A DNA stretch of 17,701 bases from Actinomycetota bacterium (lineage in GTDB: Bacteria > Actinomycetota > Acidimicrobiia > Acidimicrobiales > Microtrichaceae), in the NCBI GenBank assembly GCA_009700815.1, contig WLLG01000013.1, positions 1-17,701 on the forward strand, written 5' to 3'. A program made the position numbers and the translations under genes. The notes under the pieces were generated by a model. That model was not told the DNA's origin and ran no database searches. It saw only the letters and a program-made list of their open reading frames with translations. Shown in pieces: positions 6,363-13,911 of the stretch (position 1 is its first letter; each line of letters begins with the position of its first letter).

Positions 6363-7301
6363 ATGAAGATTGCTCTCACTGGTGCTAGCGGCCTGATTGG
6401 CACGCAACTCATGGACGCACTTCTGCGCGATGGTCACGAACTGACTCAGTTCAGCCGTCCGAATTCTGCCCCAGCAGCCCGCAAGGATTCGGGAGCAGGT
6501 GCCGGTGCTGCCGCTTCGGTGGTTCGTCAGGCTTCTTGGGACCCATCAAGGAAACTCATTGACGCCAGCGCACTCGAGGGTATCGAGGCCGTCATTCACC
6601 TGGCGGGAGTGGGCATTGCCGATAGCCGTTGGACTGCCCAACAGAAGGATCGCATTCTGACCTCTCGCACGCTGGGAACCAGCCTGCTGGCCACGGCCCT
6701 TGCCGCCATGGACCAACCACCGGCAGTGCTGCTCTCCGGGTCGGCCATTGGCTATTACGGCGAGCATGGAGATGAGATTCTTGATGAGAGCGGAACGCCT
6801 GGTTCGGATTTCACTGCCCGTGTCTGTATCGATTGGGAGGCTGCAGCCCAGCCGGCAGTAGACGCCGGCATACGAGTTGCCTTCTTACGCACCGGAATTG
6901 TTCAATCCACCGAAGGTGGAGCGCTTGCGAAACAACTGCCCTTCTTTAAATTGGGCCTTGGCGGCAAGGTCGGTTCTGGCAAGCAGTACATCAGTTGGAT
7001 CTCAATCGAGGACGAGGTTCGTGCAATCCAATTTCTTCTGACTCACGAGCTTGCCGGAGCAGTCAACCTGACTGCGCCGGAGCCAGTCACCAACTCCGAG
7101 TACACCAAAATTTTGGGTGGTGTACTTCACCGGCCGACGACCATCTTGCCCATTACTGGCCCGCGGTTGCTGTTTGGCAAGGAATTGGCCGACTCTCTGC
7201 TTCTGACGAGTTCACGAGTAGTACCTGCGGCACTGCTTGAAGCAGGGTTCACCTTTAGCTATCCCGAGCTCGAACCCGCGCTTGCTGCTTTGCTCGCCTA
7301 G
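6363..7301 (+). CDS. TIGR01777-family NAD(P)-dependent epimerase/SulA-like protein
   Basis: This 312-aa extended SDR of the YfcH/TIGR01777 group has the nucleotide-binding TGASGLIG at 6-13. Family signatures include VIHLAGVGIADSRWT, LLSGSAIGYYGEHGDEILDE and FLRTGIV, a KVGSGKQYISWI stretch, and a C-terminal DUF1731-like region (LLTSSRVVPAALLEAGF). The reaction of this family is not established. An Ala/Gly-rich insert at ~35-50 is local. AGAGGAAA ends 7 nt before the ATG, a good ribosome site. In mycobacteria a relative (Rv2216) sits between dlaT and lipB. Here the relative is a few kb away on the opposite strand, so the association persists although the order has changed. Confidence 0.88.
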   Translation: MKIALTGASGLIGTQLMDALLRDGHELTQFSRPNSAPAARKDSGAGAGAAASVVRQASWDPSRKLIDASALEGIEAVIHLAGVGIADSRWTAQQKDRILTSRTLGTSLLATALAAMDQPPAVLLSGSAIGYYGEHGDEILDESGTPGSDFTARVCIDWEAAAQPAVDAGIRVAFLRTGIVQSTEGGALAKQLPFFKLGLGGKVGSGKQYISWISIEDEVRAIQFLLTHELAGAVNLTAPEPVTNSEYTKILGGVLHRPTTILPITGPRLLFGKELADSLLLTSSRVVPAALLEAGFTFSYPELEPALAALLA

Positions 7302-7364
7302 CGTGGTGAATCATTACTTCGACTGCGCAACCCAGCGTAAGAGAAACAAAGATGGGAACAGATC

Positions 7365-7832
7365 TTGAGCGTAAACAACAAGCAAGTCTCCGCGACTCGT
7401 GTCATTGCAGCTGACGCGCAGCGTATTTTTGATGTAGTAGCGGACCCGACACTTCATCACGTCATCGACGGTTCTGGCAGCGTTCAAGGTGCCAAGGGAG
7501 GATCTCGCAAGCTGGGTCTCGGCGACAAGTTCTCGACCAATATGCGAATCGTTGTGCCCTATCGGATCAGCAACAAGGTGGTGGAATACGCCGAAGGGCG
7601 ACTCATTGCTTGGGCGCATGCTGGCGGGTGGCGTTGGCGCTACGAGCTTGAACCAATTACCGAAGGCGCTGACGCTGGCTCCACTCTGGTGACCGAGACC
7701 TTCGATTGGTCTACTTCAAAGTTCGGAGCCTATGTAGAGATCACAAAATCTCCGGCAAAGAACTTGAAGTCCATGGAGTCAACCTTGGCGCGCCTAGACG
7801 CCTTCGTTGAAAACACCTCATCACCCCTCTAA
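7365..7832 (+). CDS. SRPBCC (START/Bet v1-like) family protein
   Basis: This 155-aa protein has the START-like lipid/hydrophobic-ligand pocket pattern. It opens with TRVIAADAQRIFDVVADPTLHHVIDGSG, continues with VVEYAEGRLIAWAHAGGWRWRYELEP, and ends in the long C-terminal helix (SMESTLARLDAF). In actinomycetes such proteins act as polyketide cyclases, lipid carriers or toxin-like RatA homologues; the specific role is unknown. It begins with TTG at 7365, preceded by GGGA (7354-7357) with 7-nt spacing. The ATG at 7352 is out of frame and hits a stop quickly. Its 3' end overlaps the annotated start of the HAD gene. Confidence 0.82.
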   Translation: MSVNNKQVSATRVIAADAQRIFDVVADPTLHHVIDGSGSVQGAKGGSRKLGLGDKFSTNMRIVVPYRISNKVVEYAEGRLIAWAHAGGWRWRYELEPITEGADAGSTLVTETFDWSTSKFGAYVEITKSPAKNLKSMESTLARLDAFVENTSSPL

Positions 7833-8556
7833 GAATCCACGCTCCAGATTGGTACCTAGGTTGACTGAACTATCGAGACGCAAAGTTGCTGCCTTTGACT
7901 TTGACGGAACTCTGTCGAAGAGCGACACGCTCATTCCCTTTCTACTGAGAGTTACAGGGCGCTCACGCTTTGCTCAGATTGCAGCAGAGGTTGGGGTTTC
8001 GGGGCTTCGAAGAAATGTTGATCTTCGCGATCGGGACGCCGTTAAGGCCGAGATGATTCATCGCTCGATGTGTGGTCGGCGCGAGCAAGATTTGCAGCAC
8101 CTAGGCAATCTGTATGCCCGCGACTTGCTCGTCAACGAATTGAATCCAACGGTGCTGCAACGACTTGAGCAGCATCGTGACGCTGGCCATGAGGTGCTCT
8201 TCGTCTCGGCTTCTCTGACCTATTACCTTGAACCACTCGCTCAGGAATTAGGAGTGACGGCAGTGATCGCCGTTGAACCCAGCGTGGAGTACGGCCTGCT
8301 GACAGGGCAGATGGAGTTTCCGAACGTGCGCGCCGAACAGAAGGCGCTGCGGTTGCGTGCATGGCTTGGACAGCCGGCACTTGGTCCGATGAAGAACCTT
8401 GAACTTTGGTCCTATGGAAACTCAAGCGGCGACCACGCGCTGCTCGCCATGGCCGATCACGCTTACTGGTTAGGCAAATCTTCAAAACTGCCAAACGGAG
8501 CGATCATGATGAGTCCCTCAGCAGCACCCTTTGATACTGCAGAGCCTGCCCGTTGA
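7807..8556 (+). CDS. HAD-superfamily subfamily IB phosphatase
   Basis: This 249-aa hydrolase has motif I DFDGTLS (Asp31 nucleophile, Asp33), motif II FVSAS, a motif III Lys in the EQKALRLRAWLG region, and motif IV GNSSGDHALL with the acidic Mg2+ ligand. The helical cap between motifs I and II is of the IB type, shared with phosphoserine phosphatase-like and phospholipid phosphatase-like proteins. The substrate is not readable. All start candidates are TTG (7807, 7849, 7861). 7807 overlaps the upstream gene by 26 nt; 7861 would place the first residues just before the fold, but none has a good ribosome site. The C-terminal residues FDTAEPAR and the stop are encoded by the first unit of the 22-bp repeat. 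Confidence 0.85.
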   Translation: MKTPHHPSKNPRSRLVPRLTELSRRKVAAFDFDGTLSKSDTLIPFLLRVTGRSRFAQIAAEVGVSGLRRNVDLRDRDAVKAEMIHRSMCGRREQDLQHLGNLYARDLLVNELNPTVLQRLEQHRDAGHEVLFVSASLTYYLEPLAQELGVTAVIAVEPSVEYGLLTGQMEFPNVRAEQKALRLRAWLGQPALGPMKNLELWSYGNSSGDHALLAMADHAYWLGKSSKLPNGAIMMSPSAAPFDTAEPAR

Positions 8557-8596
8557 TACAGCAGAGCCTGCCCTTTGATACAGCAGAGCCTGCCCT
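8531..8596 (+). repeat. 22-bp tandem repeat, three units, across the HAD gene's stop
   Basis: Units at 8531-8552, 8553-8574 and 8575-8596 begin TTGATAC and end GAGCCTGCCC plus one base. Units 2 and 3 are identical; unit 1 differs at two positions. The stop codon of the HAD gene (8554-8556) lies at the start of unit 2. Since 22 is not a multiple of three, extra copies would alter the protein end only by frame. It precedes the terminator by 17 bp. Confidence 0.9.
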
Positions 8597-8613
8597 TGAA
8601 TGCTGCTGAGCAG

Positions 8614-8638
8614 TGATCCGTCGCACAGCGACGGATCA
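8614..8638. terminator. Bidirectional intrinsic-type terminator between convergent genes
   Basis: A perfect 11-bp stem, TGATCCGTCGC (8614-8624) and GCGACGGATCA (8628-8638), closes on an ACA loop. It lies between the HAD gene (stop 8556, plus) and the SDR (stop 8644, minus), 5 bp from the latter. No long T-tract follows on either side, as is common in actinomycetes. Confidence 0.8.
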
Positions 8639-8643
8639 GTGGA

Positions 8644-9420
8644 TCACTTCGGCTGCATCCTCGTGCCAGTGTCGATACGCACTGATTCACCGTTGATGTA
8701 CCCGTTCGTGATCAGCTCAATGGCAAGCGAGGCGTACTCGGATGCGAACCCAAGGCGCTTGGGGAAGAGGGTGTCCTTCATGAGGTGATCTTTCATCTCT
8801 TGATTGCCACCATAAATCGGGGTGTCAAAGAAACCAGGAATGATGGTGTTGCAGCGGATTCCAGCCGGGGCCAAGTCTCGTGCGATAACCAAGGTCATTC
8901 CGACGATGCCGGCTTTTGAAGCAGCGTAAGCAACCTGGCCGACTTGGCCTTCGACTGCAGCAACAGATGCAGTGTTGATGATTGCGCCACGGGCGTTGTC
9001 CTGATCTGGCTCATTCAATGACATTGCGGATGCGGCTAGGCGAGTCACGTTGAATGTGCCAACCAAGTTGATGTCGATGACCTTGCGGAAAAGCTCAAGG
9101 TTGTGAGCTGATTCGTAGCTGCCGTCACGACCGATCGTGCGGGAAGCCCAACCGATGCCTGCGGAGTTGATCACAGCCCGTAACGGACCGAGTTCCTTTG
9201 CGGCCTCTACAGCAGCAATGACCTGCTCCTCGTCGGTCACGTCGGCTGCAGCAAAGATGCCACCGACCTCTTTGGCGAGGGCATCGCCCTTCTCTGCCTG
9301 GCGGTCAAGGTCAAGGATGACAACCTTGACGCCCTTCGCTGCGAGTGCGCGAACCGAGGCTTCGCCAAGTCCAGAGGCTCCACCTGTGACTATTGCTGAT
9401 GCATTCTGAAGTTCCAACAT
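8644..9420 (-). CDS. SDR, HSD10/3-hydroxyacyl-CoA dehydrogenase type II-like
   Basis: This 258-aa SDR has TGGASGLG at 12-19, an acidic residue after beta-2 (Asp37 in LDLD, pointing to NAD+ rather than NADP+), NSAG at 85-88, and the catalytic Ser152, Tyr165 and Lys169 (YAASK). PGFFDTPIY follows, and an NGESVRIDTGTRMQPK tail. The layout (IVTGGASGLGEA..., VTDEEQV, IINTASVAA, QVGQVAYAASKAGI) matches bacterial homologues of HSD17B10. These oxidise 3-hydroxyacyl-CoA or 3-hydroxy-2-methylbutyryl-CoA in fatty-acid/isoleucine breakdown. The frame extends upstream to 9528, but Met at 9420 begins the conserved fold and the extension would cross the palindromic operator, so I use 9420. Confidence 0.88.
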   Translation of the reverse strand: MLELQNASAIVTGGASGLGEASVRALAAKGVKVVILDLDRQAEKGDALAKEVGGIFAAADVTDEEQVIAAVEAAKELGPLRAVINSAGIGWASRTIGRDGSYESAHNLELFRKVIDINLVGTFNVTRLAASAMSLNEPDQDNARGAIINTASVAAVEGQVGQVAYAASKAGIVGMTLVIARDLAPAGIRCNTIIPGFFDTPIYGGNQEMKDHLMKDTLFPKRLGFASEYASLAIELITNGYINGESVRIDTGTRMQPK

Positions 9421-9433
9421 TTCAGAGACTCTA

Positions 9434-9449
9434 TTGACCGAACGGTCAA
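9434..9449. promoter_or_regulatory. TetR-type operator candidate upstream of the HSD10-like SDR
   Basis: TTGACCGAACGGTCAA has perfect 7-bp arms around AA, 14 bp from the SDR start on the minus strand. The GACCGnnCGGTC core resembles operators of TetR-family regulators that control acyl-CoA catabolism in actinomycetes. On the minus strand, TTGGCC and AATAGA are 17 bp apart with the palindrome as the spacer. That would place a bound repressor across the promoter. The regulator is not in the window. Confidence 0.6.
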
Positions 9450-9572
9450 GCAGGCCAACCGAAACCACAAGAAATCTCGAATTTTGTTCACAATTCTTTA
9501 GTGACCGCGTTCCTCTGCCGAGAATCAAGCTGAATGACCACTCAGCCCACCGAGCAACTAAAGGAAGCAGAA

Positions 9573-9860
9573 GTGAATACTGCCGCGGCCACCGCTACCG
9601 AATCCCCGACTATTCAAGGCCCACCGGGGTTATTCAGTTACCCGGACCCAACCGCTGGCCCGTATGCGGCGCTTGGCCTGACCAGATTGGCCACCTGGAA
9701 AGAAATCACCACTGCTCATCGAATTCTGCTCTCGGAACTACATCCAGACCGCCATGTTGAGGCCGATCAGGAACTTCGTGATCTTGCCGAACGGCGAGTC
9801 CGCGACGTCAATGAGGCATTCGCCACCATTCGTCGGCAGCGCTCTGGGAAGAACCGATAA
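9573..9860 (+). CDS. Small J-domain (DnaJ-like) protein
   Basis: This 95-aa protein has an Ala/Thr/Pro-rich N terminus and a C-terminal J domain: PYAALGLTRLATWKEITTAHRILLSELHPDRH, with HPD as the DnaK-stimulating motif, then helices through DVNEAFATIRRQR. It has no G/F region, zinc-binding domain or substrate-binding domain, so it is a minimal type III J-protein. GTG 9573 is preferred because AAAGGA stands 7 nt upstream. The ATG at 9534 adds 13 polar residues and has a poorer site. It converges on the RNase H gene with only 18 bp between stops. Confidence 0.78.
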   Translation: MNTAAATATESPTIQGPPGLFSYPDPTAGPYAALGLTRLATWKEITTAHRILLSELHPDRHVEADQELRDLAERRVRDVNEAFATIRRQRSGKNR

Positions 9861-9878
9861 AGCAAACTTGCCGATCCG

Positions 9879-10973
9879 CTAACGCAGAAGCTGCAGTTCT
9901 ACTTGCCAGACCTCATCACCTAGGGCCTGAGCAAACTTGTTCAGTTGCAAGTCGGCTTCGCCGTTCACTCCGTCAGTCACGACGATGGCGCCAAGCGACA
10001 CAGACCTGAGCCAGCCATCCCTGCGTCCTAGCGCTGCTCGTTTTGCCGTTGCATCGGCTGGCAACTTTTTCTCGAGAGTCACCGTGCTCCTGGCCCCTGC
10101 GCAAGCTGTATCGAACACGGCGCGAGTATGTGCTGACCAAGACGATGCCGGATCTGGGTACGGCAACACGACCACATAAGGAATGCCGGCGTCGTTTGCA
10201 GCCGCAGCAGCGAGCTGTTCGGCACCCGGGCGCAACCCAGTCAGGACAACAAGGTCAGAGCGAAGCTCGGCCTGAGCAGTCAGCACCTCAGCCAGGTGCC
10301 TGCGTAGCTTTTTCCCCGTCTCGGACTCAGCAAGATCAGCCGAGCGGATTCCGACCACCGCATAGGGTGATCCCTGAGGAATCCGCCCATCGCGAAGTGC
10401 CGGTCGATCGGCCCCGAGGTCGACCACAGCGGACCGCAATGAGGCCGAGCGCGGGGTCGGCGAATCAGGAGGGCCCATCTGATCCTCGGTAGGTGGTACC
10501 TCGCCACTCATGTTCTGTGTGGAGAGCGCTGCAGCAACTGCGAGTCGATCCACCACATCATTCATGGGGTCACCACTGTGGCCCTTGACCCAGTCGAACG
10601 TGGTCTGGCTGCCTAGGGCAAGCTCAATAAACGGTTCCCATAAGTCGCGGTTTGCAACGGGTTCCTTCTTCGAATTCTTCCAACCACGCTTTTGCCATCC
10701 ACGCCACCACTCATCACGAAAGCAATTCACCACATACGTGGAATCACTGACGATGTGGACTGGGCCCTCGATTGTTTGCACGGCTTGGAAAGCAGCCAAA
10801 ATTTCCATCCGCTGGTTGGTGGTCGTGGGGTCATAGCCCGAGGCCCAAGCACCGCCGGGAATTGCCCAAGCCCAGCCGCCGGGGCCCGGATTTCCGCGGC
10901 ACGCGCCATCGGTATATGCAACAGTTGCCCCATTCGGGGCGGCGAAAGGTTCAGGTCGAGACACTGATCGCAC
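9879..10973 (-). CDS. rnhA: RNase HI fused to a C-terminal SLOG-like Rossmann domain
   Basis: The protein is 364 aa. Residues ~15-150 are RNase HI, which cuts RNA in RNA:DNA hybrids: YTDGACRGNPGPGGW with Asp22, Glu57 in MEILAA, Asp77 in SDSTYV, the basic WWRGWQKRGWKNSKK handle, His132 in KGHSG, and Asp142. All four acidic residues are present. Residues ~150-210 are a Pro/Ser linker. Residues ~213-364 look like a SLOG/DUF1273- or DUF2493-type domain: AVVGIRSADL, VVLTGLRPGAEQLAAAAANDAGIPYVVVLPYPDPASSW, and a late Arg..GWL..VSLGAIVVTDG strand-turn. Such domains bind nucleotides or related ligands. The start is GTG 10973 with GGGG 5 nt upstream; GTG at codon 4 is possible. Confidence 0.87.
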   Translation of the reverse strand: MRSVSRPEPFAAPNGATVAYTDGACRGNPGPGGWAWAIPGGAWASGYDPTTTNQRMEILAAFQAVQTIEGPVHIVSDSTYVVNCFRDEWWRGWQKRGWKNSKKEPVANRDLWEPFIELALGSQTTFDWVKGHSGDPMNDVVDRLAVAAALSTQNMSGEVPPTEDQMGPPDSPTPRSASLRSAVVDLGADRPALRDGRIPQGSPYAVVGIRSADLAESETGKKLRRHLAEVLTAQAELRSDLVVLTGLRPGAEQLAAAAANDAGIPYVVVLPYPDPASSWSAHTRAVFDTACAGARSTVTLEKKLPADATAKRAALGRRDGWLRSVSLGAIVVTDGVNGEADLQLNKFAQALGDEVWQVELQLLR

Positions 10974-11004
10974 GCTAGCCCCACAAGGCCGTCAACAAAT
11001 GATC

Positions 11005-11032
11005 ATGACTGTGCCGCTCCTGCGCTTACCCT
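11005..11032 (+). promoter_or_regulatory. Weak promoter candidate for aceE
   Basis: In the 89-bp divergent gap between the RNase H gene and aceE, ATGACT (11005-11010) and TACCCT (11027-11032) are spaced by 16 bp and could act as -35 and -10 boxes. The aceE ribosome site CGGAGAG follows, ending a few nt before ATG 11063. The match to consensus is poor, and no operator palindrome longer than TGATCA is visible. Confidence 0.25.
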
Positions 11033-11062
11033 TCATCAGACCACTGCAACTCGGAGAGCTTC

Positions 11063-13810
11063 ATGAACATCGATGGCTTCGCTCATCAACTTCCGGACAC
11101 CGACCCACAAGAGACTGAGGAATGGCTTGATTCTCTGACTGCCGTGGTCGAGACCCATGGCCACTCTCGAGCCCGCTATCTGATGGCAAGGCTCCGTGAG
11201 CGCTCTATGGAACTCGCCGTTGACACTTCAGCGAGCGTCTCAACCCCGTATATCAACACCATCCCCAAGGCTGATGAACCTTGGTTCCCGGGAGACATCC
11301 ACATCGAGCGACACATTCGGGCGTATATCCGCTGGAATGCGGCGGTCATGGTGGTGCGCGCCAATCTGAATGCTGACGGAATCGGGGGTCACCTCTCCAC
11401 TTTTGCTAGTTCCGCTGCCCTTTACGAAGTTGGGTTTAATCACTTCTTCAAGGGCAAGCAGGGAGGCCACCCCGGAGACCATGTGTACTTCCAAGGACAT
11501 GGCTCCCCCGGAATCTATGCCCGAGCGTTCCTCGAGTACCGACTCGACGAGGGAGACCTTGATCGATTCCGACGAGAAGTCACTGTGGCGGACTCGCCAC
11601 CCTCCCAAACTGGTCACGGTTTATCTTCGTACCCGCACCCTCGCCTGATGCCCGAGTTCTGGGAATACCCAACTGTGTCGATGGGATTAGGTCCGATCCT
11701 GTCGATCTATCAGGCCCGTTTCAACAAGTACCTACAGAACCGCCGCATTGACGACGCCTTGAGTAGCCGAGTCTGGGGGTTCGTCGGTGACGGTGAGATT
11801 GACGAGCCCGAAACCCTTGGCGCAATCTCGCTTGCAGCGCGCGAGAAGCTCGACAATTTGACCTGGGTCGTGAACTGCAACCTGCAACGCCTAGACGGAC
11901 CCGTTCGTAGCAACGGAAAGGTCATTCAAGAACTCGAAGCCATCTTCCGGGGCAACGGTTGGAACGTCATCAAAGTGATCTGGGGCGGAGGTTGGGACGA
12001 ACTCCTTGAGAAGGACGTAGACGGTGTCCTGCTCAACAAAATGAACTCAACGATCGATGGTGAGTTCCAGCAGTACGCGATTGAATCTGGAAGCTTTATC
12101 CGGGAGCACTTTTTCGGCCCCGACCCTAGGTTGCGCGCCATGGTCGAACATCTCTCCGATTCGGAACTTCAGAACCTGCCGCGAGGCGGTCACGATTATC
12201 AGAAGCTCTACGCCGCCTATGCCGCAGCTGTAGATACTAAGGGTGCCCCCACTGTGATTCTGGCCAAAACAATTAAGGGCTGGACTCTGGGCAACGGGTT
12301 CGAGGGCCGAAACTCCACGCATCAAATCAAGAAGATGAGCCCCAAGCAGCTCATCGAGCTACGAGACCGCCTACACCTTCAAGATGTCCTACCTGACTCA
12401 GCATTTGAGGGTGGCTTGCCACCCTACGTTCGCCCAGCACCGGACTCAGAAATCGCCACGTATCTCCTTGGGCGAAGAACAGCGTTAGACGGCCCTTTGC
12501 CTTCGCGAGTTGTTGAAAACCGTCGCCCGCTTGTCCTTCCGAATGACTCGGTGTTCACCGAGTTTCTGCAGGGGTCTGGCACTCAGGCAGTTTCCACCAC
12601 CGTGGCATTTACTCGCCTGCTACGAAACTTGTGCCGCGACCCACAAGTCGGCAGCAGGATCGTCCCGATCATTCCTGATGAGGCCCGAACCTTTGGCATG
12701 GACGCGATGTTCAAAGAGCTGGGCATCTACTCGGCCCTTGGTCAGAACTACGAGCCAGTGGACCACGATCTGCTTCTGTCCTACAAGGAATCCACTGACG
12801 GGCAGATCCTTGAAGAAGGAATCACCGAGGCAGGTGGCCTAGCCGACTGGACAGCAGCAGCTACGAGTTACGCGCACCGCGGCGTGGCGATGATTCCCTT
12901 CTTCACCTTCTACTCGATGTTTGGATTCCAAAGGGTCGGCGATTTGATCTGGGCTGCTGCGGATGCACGGGCACGCGGATTCTTGATGGGCGCTACCGCC
13001 GGTCGCACGACTCTCCAAGGCGAAGGCTTGCAACATAACGACGGGCAAAGCTTGGTGTTGTCAAGCGTCGTCCCCGTATGCCGCTCCTACGATCCAACCT
13101 TTGCCTTCGAAACGGCGCTGATTGTTCGAGATGGAATCCACCGCATGTACCCCGGCGGGGACGCCACTGCTGGCGAGGACATTCTTTATTACATCACCTT
13201 GTATAACGAGAATTATCAGATGCCGGCGATGCCCACTGACGAAGCAGGGCACAGCGTTGCCGAGGGCGTCGTCAAGGGCCTCTACCGGTCAGATCTTGGC
13301 CCATCAAACGCCGGCCCACGCGCAACAATCCTGTTCTCGGGTGCCGCCCACACTGAGGCGCTCAAGGCCCAAGCGGAACTCACCGAGCACTACGGGGTGA
13401 GCGCCGAATTGTGGTCTGCGACTAGCTACCAACAGCTACGTGTCGAGGCACTTGAAGTCGACCGCTGGAATTCGTTACATCCCGAAGAGCAGCCTCGAGT
13501 TCCATGGGTGACAAGTCAGCTAGAACGCTCCCAAGGTCCGATCGTTGCAGTCACTGACTTCATGCGGATGGTGCCCGATCAAGTCTCACGCTGGTCACCA
13601 CGAGCCTGGCATTCGCTCGGTACCGACGGGTTTGGACGTTCAGATACTCGCGAGACTCTTCGTCACTATTTCGAGACTGATGCTCCGAATATCGTGCTCG
13701 CTGTCCTCAATCAACTTGTGGCCGACGGCACCTTGGTACCCGCTGCCATTTCGGACGCAATTAGCCGCTACAACTTGGCCACAGAAGGCCAAGTTCCCTG
13801 GCACGGCTAG
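11063..13810 (+). CDS. aceE: Pyruvate dehydrogenase E1, homodimeric AceE type
   Basis: This 915-aa ThDP enzyme decarboxylates pyruvate and acetylates the E2 lipoyl arm. It has family length and no frameshift. Residues ~75-150 show EPWFPGD...IRWNAAVMVVRAN and the HPGDHVYFQGHGSPGIYARAFLEGR-like region. The ThDP/Mg2+ motif runs from GDG (242-244) in VGDGEIDEPE to NCNLQRLDGPV (271-281). Later come IIPDEARTFGMD, IPFFTFYSMFGFQR, a TAGRTTLQGEGLQHNDGQS stretch, and YNENYQMPAMP. The ATG has GGAGAG just upstream. Partner E2 and E3 are at 2090-5207 on the other strand; bioB follows 101 bp downstream. Confidence 0.96.
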   Translation: MNIDGFAHQLPDTDPQETEEWLDSLTAVVETHGHSRARYLMARLRERSMELAVDTSASVSTPYINTIPKADEPWFPGDIHIERHIRAYIRWNAAVMVVRANLNADGIGGHLSTFASSAALYEVGFNHFFKGKQGGHPGDHVYFQGHGSPGIYARAFLEYRLDEGDLDRFRREVTVADSPPSQTGHGLSSYPHPRLMPEFWEYPTVSMGLGPILSIYQARFNKYLQNRRIDDALSSRVWGFVGDGEIDEPETLGAISLAAREKLDNLTWVVNCNLQRLDGPVRSNGKVIQELEAIFRGNGWNVIKVIWGGGWDELLEKDVDGVLLNKMNSTIDGEFQQYAIESGSFIREHFFGPDPRLRAMVEHLSDSELQNLPRGGHDYQKLYAAYAAAVDTKGAPTVILAKTIKGWTLGNGFEGRNSTHQIKKMSPKQLIELRDRLHLQDVLPDSAFEGGLPPYVRPAPDSEIATYLLGRRTALDGPLPSRVVENRRPLVLPNDSVFTEFLQGSGTQAVSTTVAFTRLLRNLCRDPQVGSRIVPIIPDEARTFGMDAMFKELGIYSALGQNYEPVDHDLLLSYKESTDGQILEEGITEAGGLADWTAAATSYAHRGVAMIPFFTFYSMFGFQRVGDLIWAAADARARGFLMGATAGRTTLQGEGLQHNDGQSLVLSSVVPVCRSYDPTFAFETALIVRDGIHRMYPGGDATAGEDILYYITLYNENYQMPAMPTDEAGHSVAEGVVKGLYRSDLGPSNAGPRATILFSGAAHTEALKAQAELTEHYGVSAELWSATSYQQLRVEALEVDRWNSLHPEEQPRVPWVTSQLERSQGPIVAVTDFMRMVPDQVSRWSPRAWHSLGTDGFGRSDTRETLRHYFETDAPNIVLAVLNQLVADGTLVPAAISDAISRYNLATEGQVPWHG

Positions 13811-13859
13811 CCGAGAACCCGTTCCGTCCTGCGCGGCCCAAATGGGTCTTAGGTTCGGC
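13810..13859. terminator. Imperfect hairpin after aceE
   Basis: GCCGA-GA-ACC starting at the last base of aceE can pair with GGTTCGGC (13852-13859), leaving a 2-nt bulge. A second small dyad, CCCA/TGGG, sits inside. It could be a partial terminator or an RNA element before bioB. There is no T-tract, so the call is weak. Confidence 0.25.
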
Positions 13860-13872
13860 TGAGTGGGCTGAG

Positions 13873-13903
13873 TTGGGTCGGGCTGCGGTGGGACAACTAC
13901 CTT
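13873..13903 (+). promoter_or_regulatory. Promoter candidate for a leaderless bioB transcript
   Basis: TACCTT (13898-13903) fits TAnnnT and ends 8 nt before the bioB ATG at 13912. TTGGGT (13873-13878) lies 19 bp upstream as a loose -35. No Shine-Dalgarno precedes the ATG. A -10 box this close to the start is the usual sign of leaderless mRNA in actinomycetes. Confidence 0.35.
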
Positions 13904-13911
13904 TCTGCATC

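Noticed and set aside
8531..8596. Possible CRISPR remnant
   Set aside because: The three 22-bp units are directly abutting with no spacers, and no cas gene is present. It is a plain tandem repeat.
8463..8690. Minus-strand frame over the 22-bp repeat (KGQALLYQRAG type)
   Set aside because: It runs across the terminator, overlaps the end of two genes and consists mainly of repeat translation.
9421..9528. 36-residue N-terminal extension of the HSD10-like SDR
   Set aside because: It would translate through the TetR-type palindrome and precedes the conserved N terminus MLELQNASAIVTGG.
11176..13862. Several antisense and alternate-frame ORFs within aceE (for example 11240-11617 minus, 12510-12842 plus, 13545-13862 plus)
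   Set aside because: They are wholly or largely inside a confidently identified long gene, with no ribosome site of note and no recognisable motifs.
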